The notes under the pieces were generated by a model. That model did no database searches, was not told the origin of the DNA, and saw nothing but the letters and a program-made list of their open reading frames with translations. A stretch of 45,284 bases of DNA from an uncultured Clostridia bacterium (GTDB lineage Bacteria > Bacillota > Clostridia > Oscillospirales > Ruminococcaceae), in the NCBI GenBank assembly GCA_947629785.1, contig CANRFB010000016.1:1-45284 (forward strand), read 5' to 3'. This document shows positions 16,328 to 25,777 of the stretch, piece after piece (position 1 is the first letter of the stretch; the number at the start of each line of letters is the position of its first letter). Position numbers and translations under genes: made by a program.

Positions 16328-16379
16328 AGTCTTTAGCGTCCTTTCAAAATAAAATTTTATATGAAACTTCCTATCGTCA

Positions 16380-16407
16380 ATAATACAATTTTATCACACA
16401 ATGCCAA
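16380..16407 (-). promoter_or_regulatory. Probable promoter of the CE2-like esterase gene
   Basis: Minus strand TTGGCA (16402-16407), 16-base spacer, TATTAT (16380-16385). The leader would be about 45 nt. Confidence 0.5.
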
Positions 16408-16545
16408 AAAAATCAATAGGAATTTTAAGAACCTGCGGAATATTTCCCGTTATATTAATCCCGATTATAAAGTGTACAAAAAATCAAGCAAAACTTTGCG
16501 TATATGTGGTTTTGTGCAGATTTTTTGTATACACTTTAATGAGGT

Positions 16546-16586
16546 AAAAACGGTATCGGCACAAAATTGCGCTGATACCGTTTTTT
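16546..16586. terminator. Intrinsic terminator after the SDR gene
   Basis: A stem of AAAAACGGTATC with GATACCGTTTTT, with further pairing of GGCAC and GCGC around an AT loop. U-runs follow on both strands. It ends the six-gene operon on the minus strand. Nothing else is visible between it and the esterase promoter. Confidence 0.8.
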
Positions 16587-16597
16587 ATAATCAAAAT

Positions 16598-17614
16598 TTA
16601 GCGTAACAGTTCCTTTTTGGCACTTTCCAGAGCGGAAATAACATTGTCGCACCAACTGTCAAACTCGGGGTCGGGAATTTGCAGTTCGGGGTGCGAAAGA
16701 ACGTTTTCCACAGTGCCGCGTATACCCTGTTCAAAACGCACTTCCGCTCGGAAATCGGGAACGGCGCGTTTCAGCTTGGAATTGTCAAATACCACGGAAC
16801 AAGCCTTGTCGCCTGTAAGACTTCCCGTAAAATCATAGCCGCTGACCGCCGCAAGGAATTCGGAACTTACATGATACGCTTTCAGTTCAGCGCCGAGGGC
16901 GTCCGCAATGGTTTCATAGATCTGATTCCATGTAAGGGATTCGTCGGAGGTTATCTGGAACGCTTCACCAATGGCGTGGGGATTTCCTATCAGTCCGCAG
17001 AAGCCTTTTGCAAAATCACTGCTGTGAGTCATGGTCCACAGGGAAGTTCCGTCGCCGTGAATTATTACGGGTTTGCCCTCCATCATACGTTTTATGACCT
17101 GCCAGCTTCCGTTCCTGCCGTGAACGCCCAGCGGCACGGAACGTTCGTCATAGGTGTGGCTCGGGCGGACGATTGTTATCGGAAAACCGTTTTCCCGATA
17201 AAGTTTCATAAGAAATTCCTCGCAGGCTATTTTGTTACGGGAATATTCCCAATAGGGGTTTGCAAGAGCCGTTCCCTCGTTTATGATGTGGGAACGGACG
17301 GGTTTATGATATGCCGACGCGGAACTTATGAAAATATACTGCTTTGTCCTGCCGCCGAAAAGCCGATAGTCCCTTTCAAGCTGTTGGGGAACGAAGCCTA
17401 TAAATTCGCAGACCGAGTCAAAGGTCATGCCCGACAGCTTTTCGGAAACTTCCTTTTCGCTGTTTATATCTGCGTTTATTACTATGACATTATCGGGAAG
17501 TTCAGAGGAACGGCTTCCTCTGTTCAGCAGGAAAACTTCTTCTCCCGACTTTGCAAGACGTTTCGTGACAGCCATACTTATGGTTCCCGTGCCGCCTATC
17601 ATAAGTATTTTCAT
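16598..17614 (-). CDS. NAD-dependent epimerase/dehydratase (extended SDR family)
   Basis: A 338-residue protein starting MKILMIGGTGTISMAVTKRL, with the GGTGxxS nucleotide-binding loop. The SDR catalytic motif is YSRNK near residue 128, with SSASAYH before it. FPITIVRPSHTYDE and GDGTSLWTMTHSSDFAKGF resemble the atypical group that includes plant CSP41-like and sugar-nucleotide epimerases. The substrate cannot be read from the sequence. The ATG at 17614 has GGAGGG six bases upstream and overlaps the acyltransferase stop (ATGA), so the two are translationally coupled. Last gene of the operon. Confidence 0.88.
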   Translation of the reverse strand: MKILMIGGTGTISMAVTKRLAKSGEEVFLLNRGSRSSELPDNVIVINADINSEKEVSEKLSGMTFDSVCEFIGFVPQQLERDYRLFGGRTKQYIFISSASAYHKPVRSHIINEGTALANPYWEYSRNKIACEEFLMKLYRENGFPITIVRPSHTYDERSVPLGVHGRNGSWQVIKRMMEGKPVIIHGDGTSLWTMTHSSDFAKGFCGLIGNPHAIGEAFQITSDESLTWNQIYETIADALGAELKAYHVSSEFLAAVSGYDFTGSLTGDKACSVVFDNSKLKRAVPDFRAEVRFEQGIRGTVENVLSHPELQIPDPEFDSWCDNVISALESAKKELLR

Positions 17615-18891
17615 AAATGTCCCTCCTTGAAGGAAATTTTTGACCGTTCGCGCTCGTGAAGATATTCCGCCGCGAATTGTATTTTTGTGGCGTTGAAACC
17701 GCTTTCCAACGGGTAAATGAAATATGTATTGTCCACCGTGGAAAGGGTTATGCACTGACCTCTCTTTTCGCGGTAATTGTATTCCATATGAACCGAAAAC
17801 ATGGACGCAGGCGGGAATTCCAGAGCTTTTTCTTCTGTTTCGCCGTAGTCGGTAAATATAAGGGTGAAGCCTTTTTCGTTGTGGATAAGCCGTCCCTCGC
17901 CAAGGTCTATGAAATTTACGGCGTTTGGCAGGGATTCTATCTTTACCCGCATATCAAGGGAATATTCCCCGCGCTCAATTTCGGAAATTACCTGCCGCCG
18001 CTCCCATTCATACCAGTCGGGAATGTGCGAGAACCCGTCCTCTTTTCTGTCGGGAAGCGTTACCATGCGCCCGTATTCCGTCATGAAACGCGCCGCGCCG
18101 CAATTTTTGCAGGATATTTCCGCGCCGCTTGAAACCATTTGGAATTCCGCGCCGCAGGACGGGCATTTGTAAAGGGGAAGTTCTATTCCCACCGCCCGTT
18201 TTTCGTAGGTTATGGGCATTTGGTTTTCAAACTGATAGGCATATTCGTCATAGGAAAGGCACTCTTTTATTTTTGCGTTGATGTCGTTTACCGAAGCATT
18301 GCGAAGTTCTTCGCGGGTGTATACCTGCGTTATCTCGGCTTTCAGGCGGACGCCTTTGCGCTTTTTTACGTTCCAGATAGGCGATTGAAGATAATTTCCG
18401 TGCATATTCAGTGTCACAAGCGGAACGTCAAGGCTCTTTGCAAGTTTTCCCACCGATTCGGGAAGCTTGGAACTTGTTCCCACATTTGCGTATTTAGCTT
18501 CGGGATAAAGCACAAGTATTCCGCCGCGGTCAATGACGTTCCGGATATTCCTGATAAGCAGAATGTCATTTACAAATTTCCGCGTACCAAGACAGCCTGC
18601 CTGACGGTAAAGCCATTCGCCGTAATTTTCAAAACCCTCCAGCTCGGAAACATAATTCGCCCTGTGGGGAAACAGCGCAAGCGGCGTTACATAGAAATCC
18701 ATAAACGCATGATGCGTGGCAAGAACAAGAAATGGCGGTTTCAGACCTTTCATTCGTATGCGCTTGATTCTAAGCCCCGTTCCTCTTGTCATGAAAAAGC
18801 ATACCGCCCATATCAGAGGCATGAAAAACAGGTTCTGTTTCGGAGGTATTCTTTTACGGTCAAAAGGAACGGTAACTATTTTCTTTTTCAT
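17611..18891 (-). CDS. PlsC-like acyltransferase with a zinc-ribbon insert
   Basis: A 426-residue protein. Residues about 20-210 form a PlsC-type acyltransferase domain: HHAFMD (HX4D motif), LGTRKFVND in motif II position, and LYPEAKYAN in motif III position. It would acylate a lysophospholipid or other lipid head group at the membrane. After it comes a four-cysteine zinc ribbon (CPSCGAEF and CKNCGAARF, near 245-270) and a C-terminal region of about 150 residues with no recognised domain. PlsC proteins are usually 200-250 residues, so this is a larger variant. The ATG at 18891 follows the upstream stop by one base; an upstream TTG is possible but less likely. Confidence 0.85.
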   Translation of the reverse strand: MKKKIVTVPFDRKRIPPKQNLFFMPLIWAVCFFMTRGTGLRIKRIRMKGLKPPFLVLATHHAFMDFYVTPLALFPHRANYVSELEGFENYGEWLYRQAGCLGTRKFVNDILLIRNIRNVIDRGGILVLYPEAKYANVGTSSKLPESVGKLAKSLDVPLVTLNMHGNYLQSPIWNVKKRKGVRLKAEITQVYTREELRNASVNDINAKIKECLSYDEYAYQFENQMPITYEKRAVGIELPLYKCPSCGAEFQMVSSGAEISCKNCGAARFMTEYGRMVTLPDRKEDGFSHIPDWYEWERRQVISEIERGEYSLDMRVKIESLPNAVNFIDLGEGRLIHNEKGFTLIFTDYGETEEKALEFPPASMFSVHMEYNYREKRGQCITLSTVDNTYFIYPLESGFNATKIQFAAEYLHERERSKISFKEGHL

Positions 18892-18892
18892 A

Positions 18893-20095
18893 TCAGTCCA
18901 CAAGTTTTGGGTCGAAAGTTTCTTTCCAAGGCAAGCCCCACTTGTTCAGAGCGTCCATAAAGGGGTCGGGGTCGAATTCCTCAACATTGTAGACTCCCGC
19001 TTTTTTCCACTTTCCTGTTAAAACCATCATCGCGCCTATCATGGCGGGAACGCCCGTGGTGTAGGATATAGCCTGTGAACCCACTTCCCTGTAACATTCC
19101 TGATGGTCGCAAACGTTGTAAACATAGTAATTTACGGGCTTGCCGTCCTTTTTGCCCTGCATTATGCAGCCGATGTTGGTCTTGCCCTTAGTCCTCGGAC
19201 CGAGGGAAGCAGGGTCGGGAAGAACTGCTTTCAGGAACTGCAGGGGAACTATCTTCTTTCCCTCAAAATCTATGGGTTCAATGGAAGTCATGCCCACATT
19301 TTCAAGGCATTTCAGATGTGTGAGATAGCTTTGCCCGAAAGTCATGAAAAAGCGTATGCGCTTTATGCCGTTTATGTTCAGGGCAAGGGACTCAAGTTCC
19401 TCATGGTGAAGCAGGTACATATCCTTTTCGCCAATTTCGGGGAAATCGTATACCCGCTTGATTTCCATGGGTTCGGTCCCCACCCACTTGCCGTCCTCGA
19501 TGTAGCTGCCCTTTGCGGATACTTCGCGGATATTTATTTCGGGGTTGAAATTCGTTGCAAAGGGATAGCCGTGGTCGCCCGCGTTGCAGTCCAGTATGTC
19601 AATGTAGTTTATCTCATCAAAATAGTGTTTCTGGGCGTAGGCGCAGAAAACTCCCGTAACTCCCGGGTCGAAGCCGCTTCCCAGAACCGCTGTTATCCCC
19701 GCTTTTTCAAATTTCTCACGATATGCCCACTGCCATTTGTATTCAAATTTTGCCGTGTCAACAGGCTCGTAATTTGCTGTGTCAAGGTAATCTACTTTAC
19801 ATTCAAGGCAAGCGTCCATTATGGTAAGGTCCTGATAGGGCAGGGCAACGTTTATGCAGATGTCGGGGCGGAAATCTTTCATCAGCTTTACAAGTTCCGC
19901 CGTGTTATCGGCATTTACCGTTGCGGTGGAAATTTTTGTCTTGGTTTTTCCCTCCAATTTGGCTTTAAGGGCGTCACATTTTGAAACTGTCCTTGAAGCT
20001 ATCATTATTTCGGAAAAGACCTCCGAGTTCTGACAGCACTTGTGGATCACTACGGAAGCAACGCCGCCGCAGCCGATTATCAACGCTTTGCTCAA
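18893..20095 (-). CDS. Carboxynorspermidine synthase (saccharopine dehydrogenase family)
   Basis: About 400 residues, beginning SKALIIGCGGVASVVIHKC with a Rossmann dinucleotide loop. LDTANYEP, GSGFDPGVTGVF, NAGDHGYPFATNFNP and the ending GLPWKETFDPKLVD are typical of carboxynorspermidine/carboxyspermidine dehydrogenase. That enzyme condenses a diamine with aspartate semialdehyde for norspermidine or spermidine synthesis. The decarboxylase partner NspC is not in this window. The start is taken as the TTG at 20095, with AAAGGAA ten bases upstream and an N-terminus matching the family; a TTG at 20116 is the alternative. It lies between asnS and the acyltransferase gene in one operon. Confidence 0.9.
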   Translation of the reverse strand: MSKALIIGCGGVASVVIHKCCQNSEVFSEIMIASRTVSKCDALKAKLEGKTKTKISTATVNADNTAELVKLMKDFRPDICINVALPYQDLTIMDACLECKVDYLDTANYEPVDTAKFEYKWQWAYREKFEKAGITAVLGSGFDPGVTGVFCAYAQKHYFDEINYIDILDCNAGDHGYPFATNFNPEINIREVSAKGSYIEDGKWVGTEPMEIKRVYDFPEIGEKDMYLLHHEELESLALNINGIKRIRFFMTFGQSYLTHLKCLENVGMTSIEPIDFEGKKIVPLQFLKAVLPDPASLGPRTKGKTNIGCIMQGKKDGKPVNYYVYNVCDHQECYREVGSQAISYTTGVPAMIGAMMVLTGKWKKAGVYNVEEFDPDPFMDALNKWGLPWKETFDPKLVD

Positions 20096-20112
20096 TTTAA
20101 AACATTCCTTTC

Positions 20113-21501
20113 TCAATAAATATTTCCTGCCGTTCTCGGGAACGGTATCACATCGCGGATATTTGAAATTCCCGTAACGTACATTATAAGGCGTTCAAAG
20201 CCAAGTCCGAAACCCGCGTGCTTCGCTCCGCCGTAACGCCGCAGGTCAAGATACCAGCTGTAATCTTCCCGCGAAAGCCCAAGCTCGTCCATTCGCTTTT
20301 CAAGGACGTCTATCCGCTCCTCACGCTGACTTCCGCCGATAAGTTCGCCCACTCCGGGAACTAACAGATCCACCGCCGCAACGGTCTTTCCGTCGTCGTT
20401 CATTCTCATGTAGAACGCTTTTATTTCTTTGGGATAGTCGGTGACGAACACGGGTTTCCCGAAAATTTTCTCCGTCAGGAAACGTTCATGTTCGGTCTGT
20501 AGATCGCAGCCCCAGAATACGGGATATTCAAACTTCTCGCCGCTGTTTTCCAGAAGCCCGATGGCTTTAGTGTAGGGACATCTTGCAAATTCCGAGGAAG
20601 CCACCGCTTTTATCCTTTCAATAAGTCCCTTGTCGTAGAAATTATTGCAGAATTCCAGTTCCGCGGAACATTCTTCAAGAAGCGCGTTAAGAACGTATTT
20701 CAGCATACTTTCCGCAAGTTCCATATCGTCCTCAAGGTCGGCAAAAGCAATTTCCGGCTCTATCATCCAGAATTCCGCCGCGTGCCTCGGAGTGTAGGAC
20801 TTTTCTGCGCGGAAAGTCGGTCCGAAAGTATATATCTTCCCGAAAGCCATAGCCATACATTCGCCCTCAAGCTGCCCCGAAACGGTCAAAGAGGCGTTTT
20901 TCCCGAAAAAGTCGCTTGAATAGTCCACACTGCCGTCCTCGTTTTTCGGAACGTTCCCAAGGTCGAAAGAGGTAACGCGGAACATTTCACCCGCCCCCTC
21001 GCAGTCGCTTGCCGTAATTATGGGGGTATGCGCGTAAACGAAGCCGTTTTCATGGAAAAACCTGTGAAGCGCCTGTGAAGCGGCAGAGCGTATTTTGAAA
21101 ACAGCCTGAAAAGTATTCGTCCGCATACGAAGATGCGAGATCGTCCGCAGATATTCAAGGGTGTGCGATTTCTTCTGTAACGGATAGTCGGGCGAGGAAA
21201 CGCCCTCAATTGCGACCGAATCGGCGTTTATTTCAAATTTCTGCTTGGCGTTCGGCGTGAGGACCACCTTTCCCGTTACCGAAACAGCCGCGCCTGTGTT
21301 CAGCTTTGAAATCGTTTCAAAATCGGGAACTTTGCTTTCCTCCGCAACTATCTGCACGGGAGTGAAACAGCTTCCGTCGGAAATTGAAATAAAAGCAAGT
21401 CCCTTGCTTACCCGAAGCGATTTGACCCAGCCGCATACGGTGACGGCTTCGCGGAAGCTGTCGGGGGAATCGTATAATTTTTTAAGTTCTGTGCGTTTCA
21501 T
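20113..21501 (-). CDS. asnS: Asparagine--tRNA ligase
   Basis: A 462-residue class IIb aminoacyl-tRNA synthetase. The N-terminal OB-fold anticodon-binding domain includes [19 protein letters not shown]. Motif 2 is [25 protein letters not shown] (near 235) and motif 3 is [15 protein letters not shown] at the C-terminus. [10 protein letters not shown] and the absence of an insertion domain fit AsnRS rather than AspRS. It starts directly after the FkbM stop with no gap and is followed by the polyamine gene within 20 bases. No T-box leader is seen; it is internal to an operon. Confidence 0.96.
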   Translation of the reverse strand: MKRTELKKLYDSPDSFREAVTVCGWVKSLRVSKGLAFISISDGSCFTPVQIVAEESKVPDFETISKLNTGAAVSVTGKVVLTPNAKQKFEINADSVAIEGVSSPDYPLQKKSHTLEYLRTISHLRMRTNTFQAVFKIRSAASQALHRFFHENGFVYAHTPIITASDCEGAGEMFRVTSFDLGNVPKNEDGSVDYSSDFFGKNASLTVSGQLEGECMAMAFGKIYTFGPTFRAEKSYTPRHAAEFWMIEPEIAFADLEDDMELAESMLKYVLNALLEECSAELEFCNNFYDKGLIERIKAVASSEFARCPYTKAIGLLENSGEKFEYPVFWGCDLQTEHERFLTEKIFGKPVFVTDYPKEIKAFYMRMNDDGKTVAAVDLLVPGVGELIGGSQREERIDVLEKRMDELGLSREDYSWYLDLRRYGGAKHAGFGLGFERLIMYVTGISNIRDVIPFPRTAGNIY

Positions 21502-22572
21502 TTATCTGCCTTTCTGCTTTGCATATAGATTTGTTTCCCAAGCGGGGATATAAAGCTGATGCCTTATGTAAAGTTCAAGCCGCGGGTTCATTTCCTTTAC
21601 AAGCAGGGGAAGTTCAAAAATATCCTCGTTCCTGTGGTAAAGTGAACAGAGAATGCTTGCCCCGCCGCGGATATGTTCCCGCGCGCCTAAAAGCGCGTTC
21701 CGTTCCCCGCCCTCAACATCAAGCTTGATAATGTCAGCCTGTACCGGAACGGCTTTATCCGCCGCAAGAACGGGTATTTCCGCCGTTTTCCCGAACGTGG
21801 AAAGGCGGGACATTTTCCCCTCGTTGACGGAAATATTAACCACGCCCTCCGAATCTCCCGCCGCGGCGTTGAAAAGAGTTATCCTGTCGTTGTCGGGGTA
21901 ATTTTTGTAAAGCCTGCGGAAATTTTTGGGGTTGGGTTCAAAAGCGTAGATATGCTTGTATTTTCCCCCGCAGGCGGAAATAAATTCGTCAATGGTGTCG
22001 CCTCTGTATGCGCCCATGTCCACAAAAACGTCATTCCCCGAAATGGGGATAATTTCCCCGTAAACTTCTTCCCGGGGAGCGGTGCAGCGGTCAAGATAGC
22101 CGATTTTGCCGCTTATTTTGAAATTGATAATGTCCGCATAGGTGCGGCGCGAAACATCGTCCGCAAGCATATCATATACCGACTGTATTTTCTCGGCATT
22201 TTCCAGACAGTATCTGTATGTAAATAATCCCTCTCCCGCAACGGGAACGTCGGGAGCAACAAGCGTATGACGTGAAGCGATATGCTTTATCCTGTCATAA
22301 AGGCTTCTGTACCCGGCTGCAAATGCAAGTACAATGACGAAATCGTCAATAAGCGCTTCTATCTGCGAAAGTGTGTGAACGAGATGCCCCTCAAATGTAT
22401 GTCCTCTTACAAATTCGTCGCTGGCAAAAAATCCCGCAACGGGTATTCCGTATTCATCAAAAACCTTGAGAATTTTAAGCGCGCCGTCACCCATTCCGTA
22501 GATAAACACGGGGAGTTCGGTGTTTTTTAGAAATTCCCAACAGTCTACAGTCTCGGTAACGAAATCAATCAT
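21502..22572 (-). CDS. FkbM family methyltransferase
   Basis: A 356-residue protein. An N-terminal part of about 130 residues has a Rossmann-like start (LPVFIYGMGDGALKILKVF), as in many sugar-modifying FkbM proteins. The methyltransferase domain follows: NDVFVDMGAYRGDTIDEF (SAM loop), YAFEPNPKNFRRL and IIKLDVEGGERNALLGA. It would transfer a methyl group from SAM to a glycan or other small acceptor; the acceptor is unknown. The ATG at 22572 lies inside the end of the upstream gene, has GGAGA eight bases before it and overlaps by 8 bases. It joins asnS with no gap. Confidence 0.9.
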   Translation of the reverse strand: MIDFVTETVDCWEFLKNTELPVFIYGMGDGALKILKVFDEYGIPVAGFFASDEFVRGHTFEGHLVHTLSQIEALIDDFVIVLAFAAGYRSLYDRIKHIASRHTLVAPDVPVAGEGLFTYRYCLENAEKIQSVYDMLADDVSRRTYADIINFKISGKIGYLDRCTAPREEVYGEIIPISGNDVFVDMGAYRGDTIDEFISACGGKYKHIYAFEPNPKNFRRLYKNYPDNDRITLFNAAAGDSEGVVNISVNEGKMSRLSTFGKTAEIPVLAADKAVPVQADIIKLDVEGGERNALLGAREHIRGGASILCSLYHRNEDIFELPLLVKEMNPRLELYIRHQLYIPAWETNLYAKQKGR

Positions 22573-22969
22573 CGGAGTCGTCTCCGTCATTGTCAATATC
22601 AAGATGCAGGTCGGAAGCTATCATATCCCTGCCGCGAGTGCGGTATTTATCCCGCTGAACGTCAACATTTTCCTCCAGCTTCTGCATAAAATCACGAGGG
22701 TTCTTTATGGAAAGGACTTCCTTAACGGGGGTATCGGTGTCGCGGCAGTTTATTACCACCGTTCCGCAGCCGAAAATACGCTGACCGAGAGGAAGTTTCA
22801 GGCTTTTATCCACCACGCGGTAAAGTTCTACCTCGTCCTCCGTGACCGAAAGGAAACCTTTGCGGGTAATAAGTTTCTTATTTGTAAGGATATACCTTGT
22901 AAAAGATATGGGCATACCGAGTATTCGCTTTTTGTCCGTCCAGACGCAGTCATAATCAATTTTTGCCAT
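22565..22969 (-). CDS. Bacterial PH-like domain protein
   Basis: A 134-residue soluble protein. ILGMPISFTRYILTNKKLITRKGFLSVTEDEVELYRVVDKSL matches the strand order of bacterial PH (bPH2/DUF304-like) domains, with the usual 'TNKRLI...G.....EI.L..I' pattern. It lacks the membrane helices common in YdbS/YdbT proteins. The last 20 residues are Asp-rich (DLHLDIDNDGDDSDD). Function unknown; members are proposed to bind lipid or protein partners. AAAGGGTGG precedes the ATG at 22969. First gene of the six-gene operon. Confidence 0.75.
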   Translation of the reverse strand: MAKIDYDCVWTDKKRILGMPISFTRYILTNKKLITRKGFLSVTEDEVELYRVVDKSLKLPLGQRIFGCGTVVINCRDTDTPVKEVLSIKNPRDFMQKLEENVDVQRDKYRTRGRDMIASDLHLDIDNDGDDSDD

Positions 22970-23000
22970 AATATCCACCCTTTCAAACATTACTGTAAAC

Positions 23001-23029
23001 ATTATACAACATATTTTACAAAAAATCAA
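23001..23029 (-). promoter_or_regulatory. Sigma-A promoter of the six-gene asnS operon
   Basis: Minus strand TTGATT (23024-23029), 17-base spacer, TATAAT (23001-23006). It lies 32 bases before the first ATG and is back-to-back with the promoter of the histidine kinase gene. Confidence 0.8.
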
Positions 23030-23075
23030 GGAGGTATCGTTCATAAAAAATTTTTACTTTGTTACCACATACGGC

Positions 23076-23104
23076 TTGAGAAAACGGCGGAAATATTGTA
23101 TAAT
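23076..23104 (+). promoter_or_regulatory. Sigma-A promoter of the signalling cluster
   Basis: TTGAGA (23076-23081), 17-base spacer, TATAAT (23099-23104). The leader to the ATG at 23189 is about 78 nt and can form a small AGCC/GGCT hairpin. It does not match a known c-di-GMP riboswitch by eye. Confidence 0.8.
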
Positions 23105-23188
23105 TAATATATCTGTATATAGGAAACAAAATTCTGTTCGGGGGAAGCCGATAGGGCTTTGCATATAAGACTGTTTCGGAGGAAAATA

Positions 23189-25741
23189 ATGAAAAATAAC
23201 CATTTGACCGGCAAATTCCTTTTGGCAAGTATTCTGGTGATAATTCTGACCTGCCTTATCGTTTTCGGATTGCTTATCAAAACTACAAACAGAAAAAATG
23301 CGGAAATGATAGGAAGCATAGGAAATATTTACATGGAGGGCATGAACCGCAGGATAGCCGCCCACTTTAACACGATTTTCAGTACCAAGATAAACGGCGC
23401 GGAGAATGTTGTTTCCCTTGACCCGCCCGAGTCGTTCGCAGACCCGGAAGATATTGTTCCCACATTAAGCTACAGTGCAAAAGCAAGCGATTTCGTTTTC
23501 TGTGCGTTCTACCGCGGGAACGAACTTGTTCCGCTGTACGGTTCGGAAGTAACATTGGTTCTCCCCGAAAAATTCGGCAAAGTCCTTACAAGCAAAGGCG
23601 AAAGCGTTGTCACTACAGGCAGGAACGAAAATGGCGAATATCTGGTTCTTATTGCCGTTCCCGCCGCTTACGAAATGCCCGACGGCGGCAAGTCGGACGC
23701 TCTCGTTATGGGCGTTTCGGTGGATTTCGTAAAACAGGTGCTTTCCCTTGAACAGACAAACGACGCGCTTGTGTATTCGCAGCTTATAAGAAACGACGGG
23801 TCTTTTGTACTTACCGACGATAAGAATTACGATAACTATTTTGACAGGTTTCTAAGCAACGCCCTTGAATACGAGGGCTATAAGCCGGAAGACTACATTA
23901 TCCGCATGAAAGACGCCATAGAAACGGGTACGAATTTCTCCATGCCGTATAAAACCAAGAAAAGCACGGGGCATATGTATTTCATGCCGCTGCCCAATAC
24001 CGAATGGTATCTGCTGACTTTCATGCCCTACGGACGGATTGACGAAACCATTTCCGACCTTAACAGCGACTGGATAAATTTAGTGGTAATATCCTGCGGG
24101 TCCATACTTTTGGTGCTGATAGTTATATTTGCAATATATTTCAATATAAGCAGACATCAGATGCGGGAACTGGACGCCGCCCGCGCCGAAGCGCTCCACG
24201 CCACAAAGGCAAAGAGCGAGTTCCTTTCAAACATGAGCCACGATATCCGCACGCCTATGAACGCTATCGTGGGAATGACCGCAATTGCCGCTTCAAATAT
24301 CGACAACAAACAGCAGGTCAAGGACTGCTTGAATAAGATAGCCCTTTCAAGCAAACATCTTTTAGGGCTTATAAATGACATTCTTGATATGTCCAAGATA
24401 GAAAGCGGAAGAATGACCCTCAATATGGAACAGGTCTCCCTCCGCGAAGTCATGGACGGTATTGTGAATATCGTTCAGCCGCAGGTCAGAACCAAGAATC
24501 AGCAGTTTGAAGTGCTTATCCGAGATATTATCAGCGAGGAAGTTTACTGCGACAGCGTAAGGCTTAATCAGGTGCTGATAAATCTTATTTCCAACGCCGT
24601 GAAATTTACCCCAGATAACGGAAAGATAACCGTTTCTCTCCGTCAGGAGGAATCACAGCTGGGCGAGACCCATGTGCGGGTGTTCATTGACGTAAAGGAC
24701 AACGGTATCGGAATGTCCCCCGAATTCAAGGAAAAAGTCTTTGAGACTTTCATGCGCGAGGACAGACTTCGTGTACATAAGACGGAAGGCACTGGTCTGG
24801 GAATGGCGATCACAAAATTCATTGTGGACGCCATGGGCGGAACTATCACCTGCGACAGCGAACAGGGCAAGGGAACGGAGTTCCACGTTGTCGTGGATCT
24901 GGAACGGGCGCTCGTCCGCGAGGAAGATATGATACTTCCCGACTGGCATATGCTTGTGGTTGACGATGACGATCAGCTTTGCCGCGCGGCGGTGAATTCA
25001 CTCGGAGAAATAGGCATTCGCGCGGAATGGACTCTTGACGGCGAATCCGCCGTTGAAATGGTTCGGGAAAATCACAGCCGCGGAACGGACTATCAGGTGG
25101 TTCTTCTTGACTGGAAACTTCCCGGAATTGACGGCATTGAAACGGCAAAACGCATTCGTCAGCAGGTGGGGGAAGATGTTCCCATACTTCTTATATCTGC
25201 CTATGACTGGAGCGAAATAGAATCCGACGCAAGAGCCGCGGGAATAAACGGTTTCATCTCAAAACCGCTGTTCAAGTCCACACTTTATTACGGTCTGAAA
25301 AGCTTTATGCTTCCCGAAGAAAAGACCGAAGCCGCCGTTCTGAAGAACAATACCGATCTCTCGGGTTACAGAATACTTCTTGCGGAGGACAACGACCTTA
25401 ACTGGGAGATCGCGGACGCGCTTCTTGAAGCCGCAGGTCTTGAGATCGAAAGAGCGGATAACGGTCAGACTTGCCTTGAAAAGTTCCAAGCCTCCGATGT
25501 GGACTATTATAACGCGATCCTTATGGATATCCGTATGCCGGTAATGACGGGCTACGAAGCCGCGGAAGCTATCCGCAGCCTTGACAGAGCGGACAGCGAT
25601 ATTCCCATAATCGCCATGACCGCGGACGCTTTTGCCGAGGACGTTAAAAAGTGCCTCGAAAGCGGTATGAACGCCCACGTCGCCAAACCCATAGACGTTG
25701 ACGAGGTAACAAAGGTACTTGAAAAATATATCAAAGAGTAA
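23189..25741 (+). CDS. Hybrid sensor histidine kinase with two receiver domains
   Basis: An 850-residue membrane protein. A helix at 9-30 and another at about 295-317 enclose an extracytoplasmic sensor domain of Cache type. HisKA carries SEFLSNMSHDIRTPMNAIVG (His near 345). HATPase_c has the N box (NLISNAVKFT), G1 (DNGIGMS) and G2 (GTGLGMAI). Two receivers follow: REC1 (MLVVDDDDQL, LLDWKLPG) and REC2 (ILLAEDNDLN, ILMDIRMP). Both keep the acidic pair, the phospho-Asp and the distal Lys (SKPL, AKPI). It probably senses a small extracellular ligand and feeds the HPt protein encoded next. GGAGG precedes the ATG by 6-7 bases. A 36-base gap to the HPt gene suggests co-transcription. Confidence 0.96.
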   Translation: MKNNHLTGKFLLASILVIILTCLIVFGLLIKTTNRKNAEMIGSIGNIYMEGMNRRIAAHFNTIFSTKINGAENVVSLDPPESFADPEDIVPTLSYSAKASDFVFCAFYRGNELVPLYGSEVTLVLPEKFGKVLTSKGESVVTTGRNENGEYLVLIAVPAAYEMPDGGKSDALVMGVSVDFVKQVLSLEQTNDALVYSQLIRNDGSFVLTDDKNYDNYFDRFLSNALEYEGYKPEDYIIRMKDAIETGTNFSMPYKTKKSTGHMYFMPLPNTEWYLLTFMPYGRIDETISDLNSDWINLVVISCGSILLVLIVIFAIYFNISRHQMRELDAARAEALHATKAKSEFLSNMSHDIRTPMNAIVGMTAIAASNIDNKQQVKDCLNKIALSSKHLLGLINDILDMSKIESGRMTLNMEQVSLREVMDGIVNIVQPQVRTKNQQFEVLIRDIISEEVYCDSVRLNQVLINLISNAVKFTPDNGKITVSLRQEESQLGETHVRVFIDVKDNGIGMSPEFKEKVFETFMREDRLRVHKTEGTGLGMAITKFIVDAMGGTITCDSEQGKGTEFHVVVDLERALVREEDMILPDWHMLVVDDDDQLCRAAVNSLGEIGIRAEWTLDGESAVEMVRENHSRGTDYQVVLLDWKLPGIDGIETAKRIRQQVGEDVPILLISAYDWSEIESDARAAGINGFISKPLFKSTLYYGLKSFMLPEEKTEAAVLKNNTDLSGYRILLAEDNDLNWEIADALLEAAGLEIERADNGQTCLEKFQASDVDYYNAILMDIRMPVMTGYEAAEAIRSLDRADSDIPIIAMTADAFAEDVKKCLESGMNAHVAKPIDVDEVTKVLEKYIKE

Positions 25742-25777
25742 TAATATATAAATTTTATACGAAAAGGAGATTCTGAT

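Noticed and set aside
16361..16606. Open frame of 81 codons in the intergenic region before the SDR gene end
   Set aside because: No ribosome binding site; it overlaps the esterase promoter and a terminator.
16679..17659. Open frame of 326 codons antisense to the SDR gene
   Set aside because: Shadow of the SDR coding sequence; no start signal.
19103..19984. Long open frame (293 codons) antisense to the carboxynorspermidine synthase gene
   Set aside because: It lies wholly within a clear gene on the other strand, has no ribosome binding site and no recognisable domain.
21502..21560. T-box leader for asnS
   Set aside because: asnS directly follows the FkbM stop codon, so there is no leader.
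23105..23188. c-di-GMP (GEMM) riboswitch in the kinase leader
   Set aside because: The conserved GEMM core and tetraloop receptor are not seen; only a small hairpin is present.
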